50,073 nucleotides of DNA, taken from contig JADCEN010000062.1 of NCBI GenBank assembly GCA_020250175.1, positions 1 to 50,073 on the forward strand, given 5' to 3'. Within the stretch, counting starts at the first letter, position 1. Each line of letters begins with the position of its first letter. Below are positions 16,074 through 25,095 of this stretch, piece by piece. Position numbers and translations under genes: made by a program. The DNA is from Rhodobacter sp. (GTDB lineage Bacteria; Pseudomonadota; Alphaproteobacteria; Rhodobacterales; Rhodobacteraceae). Below the pieces are notes generated by a model. It saw nothing but the letters and a program-made list of their open reading frames with translations. It was not told the origin of the DNA and made no database searches.

Positions 16074-18317
16074 TCACTCCGGCTGATCCGCCAGCCAGTC
16101 CATCACCTGCGGGCGCACCGATTGCGCGCCCGAGGCCATGGCGGCGTCGATCACGCCGCGCACTTCGGCCAGATTCATCCGGCGCAGCAGGCTTTTCACC
16201 GGCCCGACCGAGGCGGGGCGCATCGACAGCATGCGCAGGCCCATGGCGGCCAGGCACAGCGCCTCGACCGGCCGGCCGGCATCTTCGCCGCAGAACGACA
16301 GGGGTGTTCCGGCGTTGGTGCAGCGCTGCACGATATGGCCGAGGAACTGCAGAAAGCCACTGTTGAGCGTGTCATAGCGCCGCCGCACCAGCTCGTTCTC
16401 GCGGTCGGCGGCAAAGAAGAACTGCTTGAGGTCATTGCCCCCGATCGAGATGAAATCCACCATCTTGAAGAACCTGTCGGGGGCAAAGGCCAGCGAAGGC
16501 GTTTCCAGCATCGCGCCCACCTCGACGCTTTGCGGAACCGCATGACCCAGGGCTGCCTCACGCTCCAGCTCGCGCATCAGATGGGCGCGGGCGGTGGCAA
16601 ACTCGTCCGGCTGGGCGATGAAGGGGAACATCACTGTCAGCTTGCGCCCCTTGGCGGCGCGGATCAGCGCCTGCAGCTGCATGCGCAGCACGCCGGGCTT
16701 GTCCAGCCCCACCCGGATTGCCCGCCAGCCCATGGCCGGGTTCGGCTCGTCCTGCGGCTTCATGTAAGGAAGGACCTTGTCCGACCCGATGTCCAGCGTG
16801 CGAAAGGCGACGCGGCGGCCCTTGGCCGCATCCATCACCCGCGCATAGATTCCGGCCAGTTCGCTGCGCTTCGGCATCTGGCTGCGCACCAGAAACTGCA
16901 ATTCGGTGCGGAACAACCCCACCCCTTCGGCACCCGAGCCTTCCAGGCTGGGCAGATCGGCCATGAGCCCTGCGTTCATGTGCAGCGCCGTGACCGTGCC
17001 GCATTTCGACTGTGCCGGCAAACCCCGGAAAGAGGCATAGCGTACCAGCGCCTCTGCCTGCATGGCGATCTTTTCGCGGAAGGCGTGGGTCACCGTCTCG
17101 TCCGGGCGCAGATGCGCGATGCCCTGATCCCCGTCCACCAGGATGGGGTCGCCGTTTAGCGCCTCGGACGTGATCCGTTCGGCATGGATGACCAGCGGAA
17201 TCGCCAGCGCGCGGGCAACGATGGCGGCATGGCTGCCGACCGAGCCTTCTTCCAGCACCACGCCGCGCAGCTTGCGCCCGTATTCCAGCAACTCGCCCGG
17301 GCCGATGTTACGGGCGACCAGCACCGGGTTTTCCGGCATCGCCGCCCCGGTATCCCTGCCCTGCCCGGTCAGGATGCGCAGCAGGCGATTGGACAGATCA
17401 TCCAGATCATGCAGCCGCTCGCGCAGATAGGCGTCGCCCACCTGTTCCAGGCGGCTGCGGGCGGTGGACTGTTCCTTTTCCACCGCCGCCTCGGCCGAGA
17501 GGCCCGCCGCCACATCTTCCTCCATCCGCCTGACCCAGCCGCGCGAATGGGCGAACATGCGATAGGCTTCCAGCACCGCGACCTGTTCCTTGTCCAGCGT
17601 TTCCACCGACAGCAGGTCATCGACCGACACGCGCAACTGCCCCACGGCGGCGCGCAGCCGTTCGGTTTCCGCCACCGGATCATCGGCCACCGGGTTTGTC
17701 ACCACCACGCGCGGCTCGTGCAGCCAGACGCGCCCTTCGGTCGCCCCTTCCTGCCCGGCGGCACCGCGGAACAGCACCGGCTGCTTGTGCTTGGCCGACA
17801 TCGCCTCGCCTTCGCCGGTAAAGGCGCCCAGTTCGGTCATTTCGGCCAGCACCATGGCCACCACTTCCAGGGCATAGACCTCGTCTTCGGAAAACTGGCG
17901 GGCGGTCCTGGACTGCACCACCAGCACGCCCAGCCGTTCGCCCACACGCTGGATCGGCACGCCAAGGAAGCTGGAGTAAATCTCTTCCCCGGTTTCCGGC
18001 ATGAAGCGGAAGCCGCGTTCAGCAGGGGCGTTGCCGGTGTTGACCGGGGTGGCGGTGCGCGCCACGCGCCCCACCAGCCCTTCGCCCAGCTTCATGCGGG
18101 TCTTGTGAACCGCGCCGCGCTTCAGGCCTTCGGTGGCGCAAAGCTCCAGCGTCTCGGGATCGCGGAAGAGATAGATGGAACAAACCTCGGTGCCGATGGA
18201 ATCCGCGATCAGATGGGTGATCCGGTCAAGCCGCTCCTGCCCCTGACCGCGTTCGGCCAGGGTATCGCGCAGGCGGCGCAACAGCTTGCGGCTTTCGGTT
18301 TCCGTACGTTCGGGCAT
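16074..18317 (-). CDS. ptsP: Phosphoenolpyruvate-protein phosphotransferase PtsP (EI-Ntr)
   Basis: PtsP is enzyme I of the nitrogen-related phosphotransferase system; it takes phosphate from PEP and passes it to NPr/HPr. The 747-residue product has an N-terminal GAF domain (about residues 20-165), an EI N-domain, the phosphohistidine swivel motif GSHAAIVARA (H363) and a C-terminal PEP-binding TIM barrel with RTLDIGSDK, FRTELQFL and SIGGNDLKQF. AAGG precedes the ATG at 18317 at the proper distance. GAF-linked EI proteins sense glutamine or related signals in Rhizobiales; this is inferred only for this one. NPr and EIIA genes are not in the window. Confidence 0.95.
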   Translation of the reverse strand: MPERTETESRKLLRRLRDTLAERGQGQERLDRITHLIADSIGTEVCSIYLFRDPETLELCATEGLKRGAVHKTRMKLGEGLVGRVARTATPVNTGNAPAERGFRFMPETGEEIYSSFLGVPIQRVGERLGVLVVQSRTARQFSEDEVYALEVVAMVLAEMTELGAFTGEGEAMSAKHKQPVLFRGAAGQEGATEGRVWLHEPRVVVTNPVADDPVAETERLRAAVGQLRVSVDDLLSVETLDKEQVAVLEAYRMFAHSRGWVRRMEEDVAAGLSAEAAVEKEQSTARSRLEQVGDAYLRERLHDLDDLSNRLLRILTGQGRDTGAAMPENPVLVARNIGPGELLEYGRKLRGVVLEEGSVGSHAAIVARALAIPLVIHAERITSEALNGDPILVDGDQGIAHLRPDETVTHAFREKIAMQAEALVRYASFRGLPAQSKCGTVTALHMNAGLMADLPSLEGSGAEGVGLFRTELQFLVRSQMPKRSELAGIYARVMDAAKGRRVAFRTLDIGSDKVLPYMKPQDEPNPAMGWRAIRVGLDKPGVLRMQLQALIRAAKGRKLTVMFPFIAQPDEFATARAHLMRELEREAALGHAVPQSVEVGAMLETPSLAFAPDRFFKMVDFISIGGNDLKQFFFAADRENELVRRRYDTLNSGFLQFLGHIVQRCTNAGTPLSFCGEDAGRPVEALCLAAMGLRMLSMRPASVGPVKSLLRRMNLAEVRGVIDAAMASGAQSVRPQVMDWLADQPE

Positions 18318-18556
18318 CTGACCTTCTGTCGGGCGTGGCGGCATTCACCGGCATTGGGGCAACTCTAGATCACATCCTGCGGAAAGGAAACGCAGGTTCG
18401 CCCGCACACACCGGTTGCTGCAACGCAAGGCATGTGCTGACAGGCACCCTCTGCGGCGACGGGTTGGCAGGACAGTGCGTGCCTGATCCCGCCGGGCGAG
18501 GGGGGTTGAACCGCGCCGGGTGTGCCGGAGGCTCCAACACCTGAGTTGGATGGAGC

Positions 18557-18790
18557 ATGATGAGCAAGACAACGAACAGGTTTTCCCCCGAAGTGCGCGA
18601 ACGGGCGGCGCGGCTGGTCCTCGACACCGGGGGTCAGCGCGGGTCGCGCTGGCAGGCGATCCTGTCGGTCCCGGCGAAGATCGGCTGTTCGGGACATGCC
18701 CTGAACGAGGGGGTCAGGAAGGCCGAGGGCGATAGCGACAAGAGGGCGGGCGTCTCCAGCGAGATGGCCGGGAGGGCTTCGATGTCGCGC
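18557..18790 (+). pseudogene. IS3-family transposase OrfA fragment
   Basis: Translation gives MMSKTTNRFSPEVRERAARL and then VLDTGGQRGSRWQAI..PAKIGCSGHALNEGVRKAE, the helix-turn-helix N-terminus of IS3-family OrfA (normally SRWAAI..AAKIGCTxQTLNEWVKKAERD). The protein loses similarity after the SSEMAGRA stretch, where intact copies continue into a leucine-zipper region. Confidence 0.7.
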
Positions 18791-18798
18791 GATGCCCG

Positions 18799-18930
18799 GT
18801 GGCCCGGCTGATGAAGAGCATTGGGATTCAGGGTGTTATCCGCAGAAAACCGCACAGGACGACGATCCCGGACAGAAAGGCGCCCTGTCCGCCCGGACGG
18901 ATCTCACCTTTCCCGGACTCGGGAAGATGT
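18799..18930 (+). pseudogene. IS3-family transposase OrfB fragment
   Basis: Translation ARLMKSIGIQGVIRRKPHRT followed by TIPDRKAPCPPGRISPF matches the segment just before the DDE catalytic domain of IS3 OrfB (usual text RLMR..GLQGVIRGKPHRTTIPDK..PCP). The catalytic domain itself is absent. It sits directly after the OrfA fragment, so an internal deletion joined the two. Confidence 0.7.
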
Positions 18931-18970
18931 TCCCGCCCGGCAGGTGATCGAACTCTCTTGCAGCAGCAGG

Positions 18971-20443
18971 TCAACCGCTGATACCGGCCCAGCCCTCGAT
19001 CAGCCGGGATTGCAGGCCGCGCGCGCGCCTGGCCCAGGCGGCCGCGCCGGCAGGCTGTTCGCGCTCTGCCAGGGGAACCGCATCCCGGCGCGCGGAGTCA
19101 GCCGCATGGATCGCAAAGACAAGGGTGCGCCCGTCCGGCGCAGCGATGTATCCGCACAGCCCCGAGACGAAGTTCAGCGTGCCGGTCTTGGCCACAACCT
19201 TGACCGGGCTGCCTGTCTGCTTCAGCCCCTTCGCATCGCGCAGCGCAAAGGGCTTCAGCAGCGCAGGCAGCGGCCCGTCCTTTGCCCGGACCAGCGCCGC
19301 CACCATGTCTGCGGCGGCGGCCCGGCTGTCAGCCCCCAGGCCGGAATGGTCGACAAACCGCCCTGCCCGGCCAAAGCGCTGTGCGGCCCAGACACTCATG
19401 CGACCGGCCGAGGCGGCAAGCGTCTTGACGCCTCCACCCGTCGCGGTCAGCCCCACGACTTCGGCGGTCAGATTGGTGGAATACTTCAGCATGTCTTGCA
19501 GAACTGCGGGCAGCGGCTCGCTGGCCGCCTGGACCAGCACGGCCCCTTCGGGGCGGCTGCGCACCAGCGCGGGCGGGGGCAGATCAATATCATGTGACCG
19601 GGCAAGGCTATGAAACACATCGCCCGCATAGGCACCGGGCTGGCGCACCGGAAGCCAGCGGCTGCCCCCCTTGCCCAGGGCGGCACTGGCCACCGTCCAG
19701 GTGTCGATACCGTCCTGTTCGGAAAAGGTGTAGACCGGCAGGTCGCGGGGAACGACCGTCATTCGGGCCATGCGGACGGGGGGCACATAAAGGTCGGATC
19801 GGGCATCCATGGCCACATCCCAGCCTTGCCCGGCGCGGCGCCATTCAAAATGCACGCGGTTGAAATTCAGGTTCAGGCCCGAGATGGACGGGTTGTAGCC
19901 GACATGATCGGGCTGGTCAGCATCGATCTGCGGCAGGCTCGGCAGGGCGGCCTCGTTCACCAGAAACCGGCCGGACACGCTGCGAACACCCGCCGCCCGC
20001 AGATCGGCAGCCATCGCGGCCAGCATATCGGTCGACAGCGTCGGATCGCCGGACCCCGCCAGCAGCAGATCCCCCATGATCTGCCCGCCGTTGACCGGGC
20101 CGGTTGCCATCAGCCGCGTGCCAAAGCGGAAGCCGGGGCCAAGCCTTTCCCAGGCATAAAGGGTAGTGATCACCTTGGCTGTCGAGGCCGGGGGCAGCGG
20201 AACGTCGGGATCCAGGGCATCCACCACCTCGCCCGTCACGGCATCGACCGCCAGATAGCCGACCTGCCCGCCCAGCACGGCTGCAGCGACGGCCGCCTGC
20301 CCGGACGCCGCCGCGCGGACCAGCGGCGCGCCGGGCGCGCCCGGTCGGGCAGGCGGGCGCGGTGCTGTCAGCGGGGCTTCGGCCAGAACCGGCGCGGCAG
20401 CGCCCGCCATCAGGCCTGCAATCACCCAGCGCCGCGTGACCAT
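18971..20443 (-). CDS. dacB: D-alanyl-D-alanine carboxypeptidase/endopeptidase (PBP4, DacB)
   Basis: DacB is a periplasmic class C penicillin-binding protein that trims or cleaves peptidoglycan cross-links. The 490-residue product has a signal peptide (MVTRRWVIAGLMAGAAAPVLA, with a twin-arginine-like RR), the SxxK motif S87-T-A-K90, the SxN motif in KYSTNLTAE and the KTG motif in VAKTGTLNFVSG. The length fits the family. Its 3' end abuts an IS3 remnant; the final codons are intact and the reading frame closes normally, although the last few residues may have been altered by the insertion. Confidence 0.94.
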   Translation of the reverse strand: MVTRRWVIAGLMAGAAAPVLAEAPLTAPRPPARPGAPGAPLVRAAASGQAAVAAAVLGGQVGYLAVDAVTGEVVDALDPDVPLPPASTAKVITTLYAWERLGPGFRFGTRLMATGPVNGGQIMGDLLLAGSGDPTLSTDMLAAMAADLRAAGVRSVSGRFLVNEAALPSLPQIDADQPDHVGYNPSISGLNLNFNRVHFEWRRAGQGWDVAMDARSDLYVPPVRMARMTVVPRDLPVYTFSEQDGIDTWTVASAALGKGGSRWLPVRQPGAYAGDVFHSLARSHDIDLPPPALVRSRPEGAVLVQAASEPLPAVLQDMLKYSTNLTAEVVGLTATGGGVKTLAASAGRMSVWAAQRFGRAGRFVDHSGLGADSRAAAADMVAALVRAKDGPLPALLKPFALRDAKGLKQTGSPVKVVAKTGTLNFVSGLCGYIAAPDGRTLVFAIHAADSARRDAVPLAEREQPAGAAAWARRARGLQSRLIEGWAGISG

Positions 20444-20621
20444 TCCGCCCCCCCCAAAAATGCCGCACCTCTGCCAAGGCTACAAGCCACCCGCGCCGTC
20501 GGCAAGCAGGCAGCGCATCGCCGGAACCGGGGGCATCCGGCCCGCGCCCCCCATCCGCCGGGACGCGGGGTGCCGGTCCCAGCGCCGCCGCAGTGGCTTG
20601 ACACGACAGGTCCGGCCCGCG

Positions 20622-21242
20622 TCAGACAGGACGCAGGCTGCGCGCCGCCTGGCCGTGCCACCCGCCCCGCGCGCGGATGGCGCTGGAGGACAGATCGACC
20701 AGCGGCACATCGACAAAGGCCCAGGCGGGCGGCGCGCGCAGGCCAAGCCCCCGGGGCGGCACTTGCGCGGCGCGGAACATCCGCGCCGCCACAGACCGGC
20801 GCGCCGCAATGCCATAGCCGGGCCGGGCCAGAACCCCCACGGGCACACGGGCCAGGATGCTGTGCCAGCGGTCCCAGCGGTGAAACTGCACCAGATTGTC
20901 GGCCCCCATCAGCCAGACAAAGCGGACCCCCGGATAAAGTGCTGTCAGCCGGTCCAGCAGGGCGGCGGTATGGCGGGTGCCCAGACGCGCCTCCAGCCCG
21001 GTGATGACCACCCTGGGGTCGCCGATCGCGGACCTTGCCTGCGCGATCCGCGCCGCCAGCGGGGCCGGACCTTCGGCTTTCAGCGGGTTGCCGGGGCTGA
21101 CCAGCCACCACACCCGGTCCAGCCCGAACCGCATGAGCGCCTGATGCGTGATATGGGCATGCCCGGCATGGGCCGGATCGAACGACCCGCCCAGCAGGCC
21201 AATCACCATGCCCGGCATTGCGGTGGGAAAGCCTTGCCTCAT
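20622..21242 (-). CDS. nadD: Nicotinate-nucleotide adenylyltransferase
   Basis: NadD makes nicotinate adenine dinucleotide, the penultimate step to NAD. The 206-residue product has the nucleotidyltransferase motif [14 protein letters not shown], the [12 protein letters not shown] segment and the C-terminal LSSSAIRAR (ISSTxIR-like). The ATG at 21242 gives a short lead before the motif that is usual in this group. It is divergent from the truncated KAP gene, which starts one base away, so nadD's normal upstream region has been replaced by accessory DNA. Confidence 0.94.
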   Translation of the reverse strand: MRQGFPTAMPGMVIGLLGGSFDPAHAGHAHITHQALMRFGLDRVWWLVSPGNPLKAEGPAPLAARIAQARSAIGDPRVVITGLEARLGTRHTAALLDRLTALYPGVRFVWLMGADNLVQFHRWDRWHSILARVPVGVLARPGYGIAARRSVAARMFRAAQVPPRGLGLRAPPAWAFVDVPLVDLSSSAIRARGGWHGQAARSLRPV

Positions 21243-21647
21243 ATGGTGCCTTCTGTCCGGTTGACCCTTTGCAGAAGTAACAAGTTGCGCCTTACGCCGC
21301 CAGAACCCGACTTCACGCCCAGAGACAAAAGCTTTGATGACAAGGATGCCACCGGACTTCGCTATGACCTGCTTGATCGCAAGGCGGCGGGGAGGCGACT
21401 GTCCGACCTGGTCGAGCGTACTGAGGAACCGCTTGTGATCGCCCGTGATGGCGACTGGGGCAGCGGCAAGTCACATTTCCTCAGGTTGTGGACAGGCGCG
21501 CACCGAAAAGAAAACGATGGGCGGGCGAGGGTCATTTACTTCGATGCCTTTGAACAAGACTATCTTGATGACCCGCTCGTTGGCCTTGTCGGGGCGATCC
21601 TGCAGGAACCAGCAGGGGAGTCGCGTTTGGGACTTGGCCTGATCTGA
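21243..21647 (+). pseudogene. Truncated KAP-family P-loop NTPase
   Basis: The first 134 residues of a KAP NTPase are readable: the N-terminal [19 protein letters not shown], the Walker A loop [18 protein letters not shown] and the following VIYFDAFEQDYLDDPLVGLV. KAP proteins usually run to 500 or more residues with membrane segments inserted in the P-loop domain; here everything after about residue 125 is lost where ISAs1-type sequence begins. KAP proteins include PifA, which excludes phage T7, so this may be the stump of a defence gene; that is inference. The start at 21243 touches the nadD start. Confidence 0.75.
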
Positions 21648-21649
21648 CG

Positions 21650-22260
21650 GCTCTTGCGGTTTTCGGGGGGATGGATTCCGGGGTGGGGAACCGCCGTTTT
21701 GGAGCCCGTTCCCCGCATGGACATGTTCCTCGCCGCCTTCGATGACATCCCCGATCCGCGTGCAGACAACGCGCGGCATGACCTCTGCGACCTGCTGGTC
21801 GCAGGCCTCGTCGCGGTTCTCTGCGGGGCAAGCAGCTGTGCTGAGATGGCAGATTTTGGTCGGGCAAAAGAACATGTTTTCAGGGGCTTCCTGAAGCCCA
21901 GGCATTCCATCCCCTCACAGGATACCGTTTTCACGGTGGTCCGGATGATCGATCCGAAGGCGCTGGATGCGGCCTTCGGCCGGGGTCTGGCGCAGATCGC
22001 GGTGCTGCCCGGCAATGGGGATGTGATCGTGATCGAAGGCAAGGCCCTGCGCGGTGCGCGCGACACGGGCCAGAGTGCGGGCCAGAGTGCGCGGTCCAGG
22101 ATGATGGTCCCATCCTGCGCCGCCGCGCCCTCGACCTTGCCCGACGCGACACCTCCAAGGGGTCGCTCTTGGTCAAACTCAAGCGCGCAGGTCGGAACGA
22201 TGCGTTTCTTCTCAGCCTTTTCAATACGTAAACCAAGAGATAGCTCAAACGCGATAGCCC
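21650..22260 (+). mobile_element. ISAs1-family insertion sequence remnant
   Basis: The segment holds the N-terminal part and the extreme C-terminal part of an ISAs1-type transposase in two frames with the middle deleted. It joins the truncated KAP gene on its left to the broken solute-binding-protein gene on its right, so it is the likely cause of both truncations. The ends were placed by loss of neighbour similarity; no clear terminal inverted repeats were found. Confidence 0.7.
21717..22231 (+). pseudogene. ISAs1-family transposase, internally deleted and frameshifted
   Basis: From ATG 21717 the translation MDMFLAAFDDIPDPRADNAR followed by HDLCDLLVAGLVAVLCGASS..AEMADFG is the DDE_Tnp_1-associated N-domain; it continues to VIVIEGKALRGARD, the first catalytic-Asp region, here with IEGKALRG where VDGKALRG is usual. 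After about 22110 a different frame encodes ILRRRALDLARRDTSKGSLL and then VKLKRAGRNDAFLLSLFNT with a stop at 22231, the C-terminus of the same family. Roughly half of the normal protein is missing. Confidence 0.75.
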
Positions 22261-22359
22261 TGCCCGCAAGACCCTCGGGTAGAAAACACGCGAAGAAGCA
22301 ATGGCCGAAGAACGCGCGGCCTTCAAATCAACCGTTGCACTTGAAACTTGAAACCTGGC

Positions 22360-22548
22360 TTTGACGGGTCCTGAAAACCCAGGTCTTGCCATCCGCAGGC
22401 TCCCGGCTTTCTGCGATTTCCGGCACAAGGTTTCCGTCCGGCGCAATCCTGATCAGGCAGTTGTGACGCGCGGCGGCAAAGGCATGGCCATCCCGCTTCT
22501 CAGCAGCCCGCAGCGGGTCATTCGGCGCGGAAAAGCCGAGTTGGTCAT
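22360..22548 (-). pseudogene. Broken peptide-type ABC transporter solute-binding protein gene
   Basis: The minus-strand ATG at 22548 overlaps the stop of the enolase-superfamily gene (ATGA) and encodes MTNSAFPRRMTRCGLLRSGM, a Tat-like signal peptide. The frame then breaks, and another frame reads NCLIRIAPDGNLVPEIAESR..PADGKTWVF, the conserved early segment of SBP_bac_5 (dipeptide/nickel-type) binding proteins. The rest is lost at the ISAs1 junction. The original gene was therefore the second cistron of an uptake-and-catabolism operon with the upstream dehydratase/racemase gene. Confidence 0.65.
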
Positions 22549-23702
22549 GGTTTTCCGTCCTTGATGTAAAGCGCGCCGTAGGCGCTTGGTCGGAAGCTTT
22601 CAAGTGCGGCATCCGTGTGGACGGACCGGTCAAGCCAGGCGGGGTTGATCTCTACCCCCCAGCCCGGCAGGTCGGTTACGGTAACCTGGCCCTCTGCAAC
22701 CGCATAGGGCTGCCCCAGAAACAAATCCCGCTGCCACGGATAGTAATCGTCGCCCTCGATCGACAATTCAAGATACTTGCCCGCATTCGGAATCGCGGTC
22801 AGCAGATGCATCGTACACATCGTGACCAGGGACAGGTTCGCGGCGTGGGGCGTGCAGGGCAAACCTGCCGCCGCCGCCATCCGCGCCACCTCAAGCGTAA
22901 GGTACAATCCACCCATATACATGACGTCCGGCTGCACGACATCGACGGCGCGCATGTCGATCATGCGCTTCCAGGTTGCCATGTCACAGTCCTGCTCGCC
23001 CCCCGTCACGTCCAGGTCCAGCGCGGCGGTCACGGCACGTGTCGCATCGAGGTCCCAGTAGGGCACCGGCTCTTCGTAATGCACGATGCCGTGATCCTGC
23101 AGCAGTCGGCCCACGGCAATCGCACGCGGAACCGAGAACCCGGAATTCGCATCCACCAGCTTGTCGATCCCGTCGCCCAGGGCGCGGGCCATGACGGGGA
23201 TGATCTCTTCCGTGCGGCCCGGCCACTGATCAACATCTTCGCCGCATTCGGCCCCGACGCGCCACTTGACCGCGCTGAAGCCCTTCTCGGCGCAAAGCCG
23301 CGTCAGGCGTTCCGCCTCATCCCTGGGGGTGATGTCGCGCTTCATCGAACTGGCATAGGCGCGGATTTGTCCCGGCCCGCCCCCCAGAAGGCTGGCGACA
23401 GGCTTGCCCGCACGCCTTCCCGCCATATCCCACAATGCGGTATCCAGCCCCGCAAGCGCCCGCGCGCGGTAACTGCCGGGAAACTTGTGCTCGCGGCGTC
23501 CGATCAGGTGAACAAGTGCGCCGATGTCCGACGGGTCCGCCCCCAGGGCCCAGGGCACGATCTGGCGATGAAACACCTGCGCCGTGATGTCAGCGTTGTA
23601 GGTTGATGTCTGGCCCCAACCAAAAGCCCCATCGTCTGCCGTCGCGCGGACAAAGCAGACAAACTCGTCGTGAAACGTCTCCAGTCGAACGATACGGCTC
23701 AT
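22545..23702 (-). CDS. Mandelate racemase/muconate lactonizing enzyme family protein
   Basis: This 385-residue protein is a mandelate-racemase-subgroup member of the enolase superfamily. The capping-domain and barrel motifs are complete: general base K146-x-R148, metal ligands D184 (DAN), E210 (EEP) and E236 (GEQ), and the Asp-His dyad D259 (QPD) and H286 (PHAAN). Such enzymes abstract the alpha proton of a carboxylate, usually dehydrating or epimerising a sugar acid. GAAGGG precedes the ATG at 23702; the open frame continues upstream without a family-like sequence. It formerly led into an ABC binding-protein gene, now broken. The substrate is unknown. Confidence 0.88.
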   Translation of the reverse strand: MSRIVRLETFHDEFVCFVRATADDGAFGWGQTSTYNADITAQVFHRQIVPWALGADPSDIGALVHLIGRREHKFPGSYRARALAGLDTALWDMAGRRAGKPVASLLGGGPGQIRAYASSMKRDITPRDEAERLTRLCAEKGFSAVKWRVGAECGEDVDQWPGRTEEIIPVMARALGDGIDKLVDANSGFSVPRAIAVGRLLQDHGIVHYEEPVPYWDLDATRAVTAALDLDVTGGEQDCDMATWKRMIDMRAVDVVQPDVMYMGGLYLTLEVARMAAAAGLPCTPHAANLSLVTMCTMHLLTAIPNAGKYLELSIEGDDYYPWQRDLFLGQPYAVAEGQVTVTDLPGWGVEINPAWLDRSVHTDAALESFRPSAYGALYIKDGKP

Positions 23703-23935
23703 CGGACCCTTCATCTGCAGGCGGACCGGTCGGTCCTGTTGAGGCAGCATTTCCTGATTGCCCGCGCAGGGCAAGCATCCAAATGCGGTCCTTTGGCCGA
23801 CCGGGCATCCAGCATGCCACAGCCCGTGATCACAGCGTCCTGCCGCGATGCCGCACCCTGCCCGCAGTCCGGTGCCGGGTGACAGGCAGACGCGGGTTGC
23901 AGATGGCAAGCGCCCGCCATGCGCACAGCCCGGCG

Positions 23936-24232
23936 TCAGCGCGCCGCCCTGTCAAGCGCCACGCGCAGCAAGGCCGCAACGAGAGCCAGGCCAACGGTGG
24001 AACCGGAGCCAAGGCCGATCAGCTCTTCTTCATCGCTGTCCCGGTTCTCGCGCAGGGAACAGTGCCAGTGCCCGTCCGGTCCGGTCGCCTCGCCGGTCAG
24101 CCGGATTGACCAGGCGGGCAGAAGCCCGTGAACCAAACGCAGAACCTGCTCGACCAGATCCGCAGATGCCGCAAGCGGCAGGGTCGCATGCGGAAAGGCC
24201 CGATGCAGGACATCGGCGGCGCGTGCCAGCAT
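23936..24232 (-). CDS. Hypothetical protein
   Basis: This is a 98-residue product from the ATG at 24232 (MLARAADVLHRAFPHATLPL); the frame is open to 24283 but that part lies in the phosphoenolpyruvate-synthase fragment. It is helix-strand mixed with an ASADLVEQVLRLVHGLLPAW segment, a central GPDGHWHCSLRENRDSDEEE stretch and a hydrophobic end GLALVAALLRVAL. I do not recognise the family. The 233-bp gap before the enolase-superfamily gene shows one isolated CGTGATCACA box at 23825 and nothing else. Confidence 0.5.
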   Translation of the reverse strand: MLARAADVLHRAFPHATLPLAASADLVEQVLRLVHGLLPAWSIRLTGEATGPDGHWHCSLRENRDSDEEELIGLGSGSTVGLALVAALLRVALDRAAR

Positions 24233-24255
24233 GGCGTGGTCCAGCGACGCTGCGG

Positions 24256-25095
24256 ATCGACGATCTGCCGAAGACCAGAACACAGATCATGCTGAACATG
24301 GCCAATCCTTCGGCCGCCTTTCGCTGGTGGCGGCTGCCCTGTGACGGCGTCGGTCTGGCGCGGATGGAGTTTGTGATCAACTCTGCGATCAAGGTGCATC
24401 CGATGGCCATGGTGCATTTCGACCGGCTGACAGACCAGGCCGCCAAGGCGGATATCGCCAGGATGACCAAAGGCCATGCCGACAAGACCGGGTTCTTTGT
24501 CGATGGCCTAGCGCGGGGCCTGTCGCAGATCGCGGCGGTCGTCTACCCCAGACCGGTGATCGTGCGGATGAGCGATTTCAAGACCAACGAATATGCCGAT
24601 CTTCTGGGTGGGCGCGAGTTTGAACCACACGAGGAAAACCCGATGATCGGCCTGCGCGGGGCGTCGCGCTATTACTCGCCGCGTTACGAGGAAGGCTTCG
24701 CGCTGGAATGCAAGGCGATCCTGCGCCTGCGAAAGAAGATGGGTTTTGACAATGTCGTGGTGATGATCCCGTTCTGCCGCACCCCGCTTGAGGCTGACCG
24801 GGTGCTGCAGGTGATGGAAAAGCACGGGCTGAAGCGCGGCTTGGACGGGCTTGAGGTTTATGTGATGGGCGCGATTCCGGCCAATGTCATTCTGGCGGAA
24901 GACTTCGCCAGGCGGTTCGACGGGTTTTCGATCGGGTCGAACGACCTGACGCAACTGACCCTGGGGGTTGACCGCGACTCAGAGGAACTGGCAGCCCTTT
25001 TCGACGAATCCGATCCGGCGGTGCTGTGGATGATCGAAAGCCTGATCGCGCGCGGCCACAGCGCCGGTGCCAAGGTGGGGCTGTGCGGTCAGGCG
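24256..25095 (+). pseudogene. ppsA: Phosphoenolpyruvate synthase, C-terminal fragment
   Basis: The translation carries the PEP/pyruvate-binding barrel of PpsA: TQIMLNMANPSAAF, GVGLARMEFVI, ARGLSQIAAVVYPRPVIVRM, SDFKTNEYADLLGG, IPFCRTPLEADRVL, GFSIGSNDLTQLTLGVDRDS and KVGLCGQA. The N-terminal ATP-grasp and phosphohistidine domains (about 450 residues) are absent, and after LCGQA (25095) the frame loses the normal closing DH..FA..LV..GIDSIS..PD segment. The neighbouring minus-strand hypothetical gene starts at the left break. It is a non-functional relic; an intact pps or ppdK copy would have to be elsewhere. Confidence 0.85.

Larger units (their letters stand above)
18507..18960 (+). mobile_element. 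IS3-family insertion sequence remnant
   Basis: A left-end-like stretch (TGAACCGCGCCGGGTGTGCC at 18507) is followed by an orfA start with its own leader, then by a short piece of orfB. Most of orfB and the right end are missing, and the remnant runs up to the last codons of dacB. It is a decayed copy and cannot transpose by itself. The left end call is by memory of related elements and is approximate. Confidence 0.65.

Noticed and set aside
23825-23834. CGTGATCACA upstream of the enolase-superfamily gene
   Set aside because: Single copy without a phased partner; could be chance, so it was not called a regulatory site.
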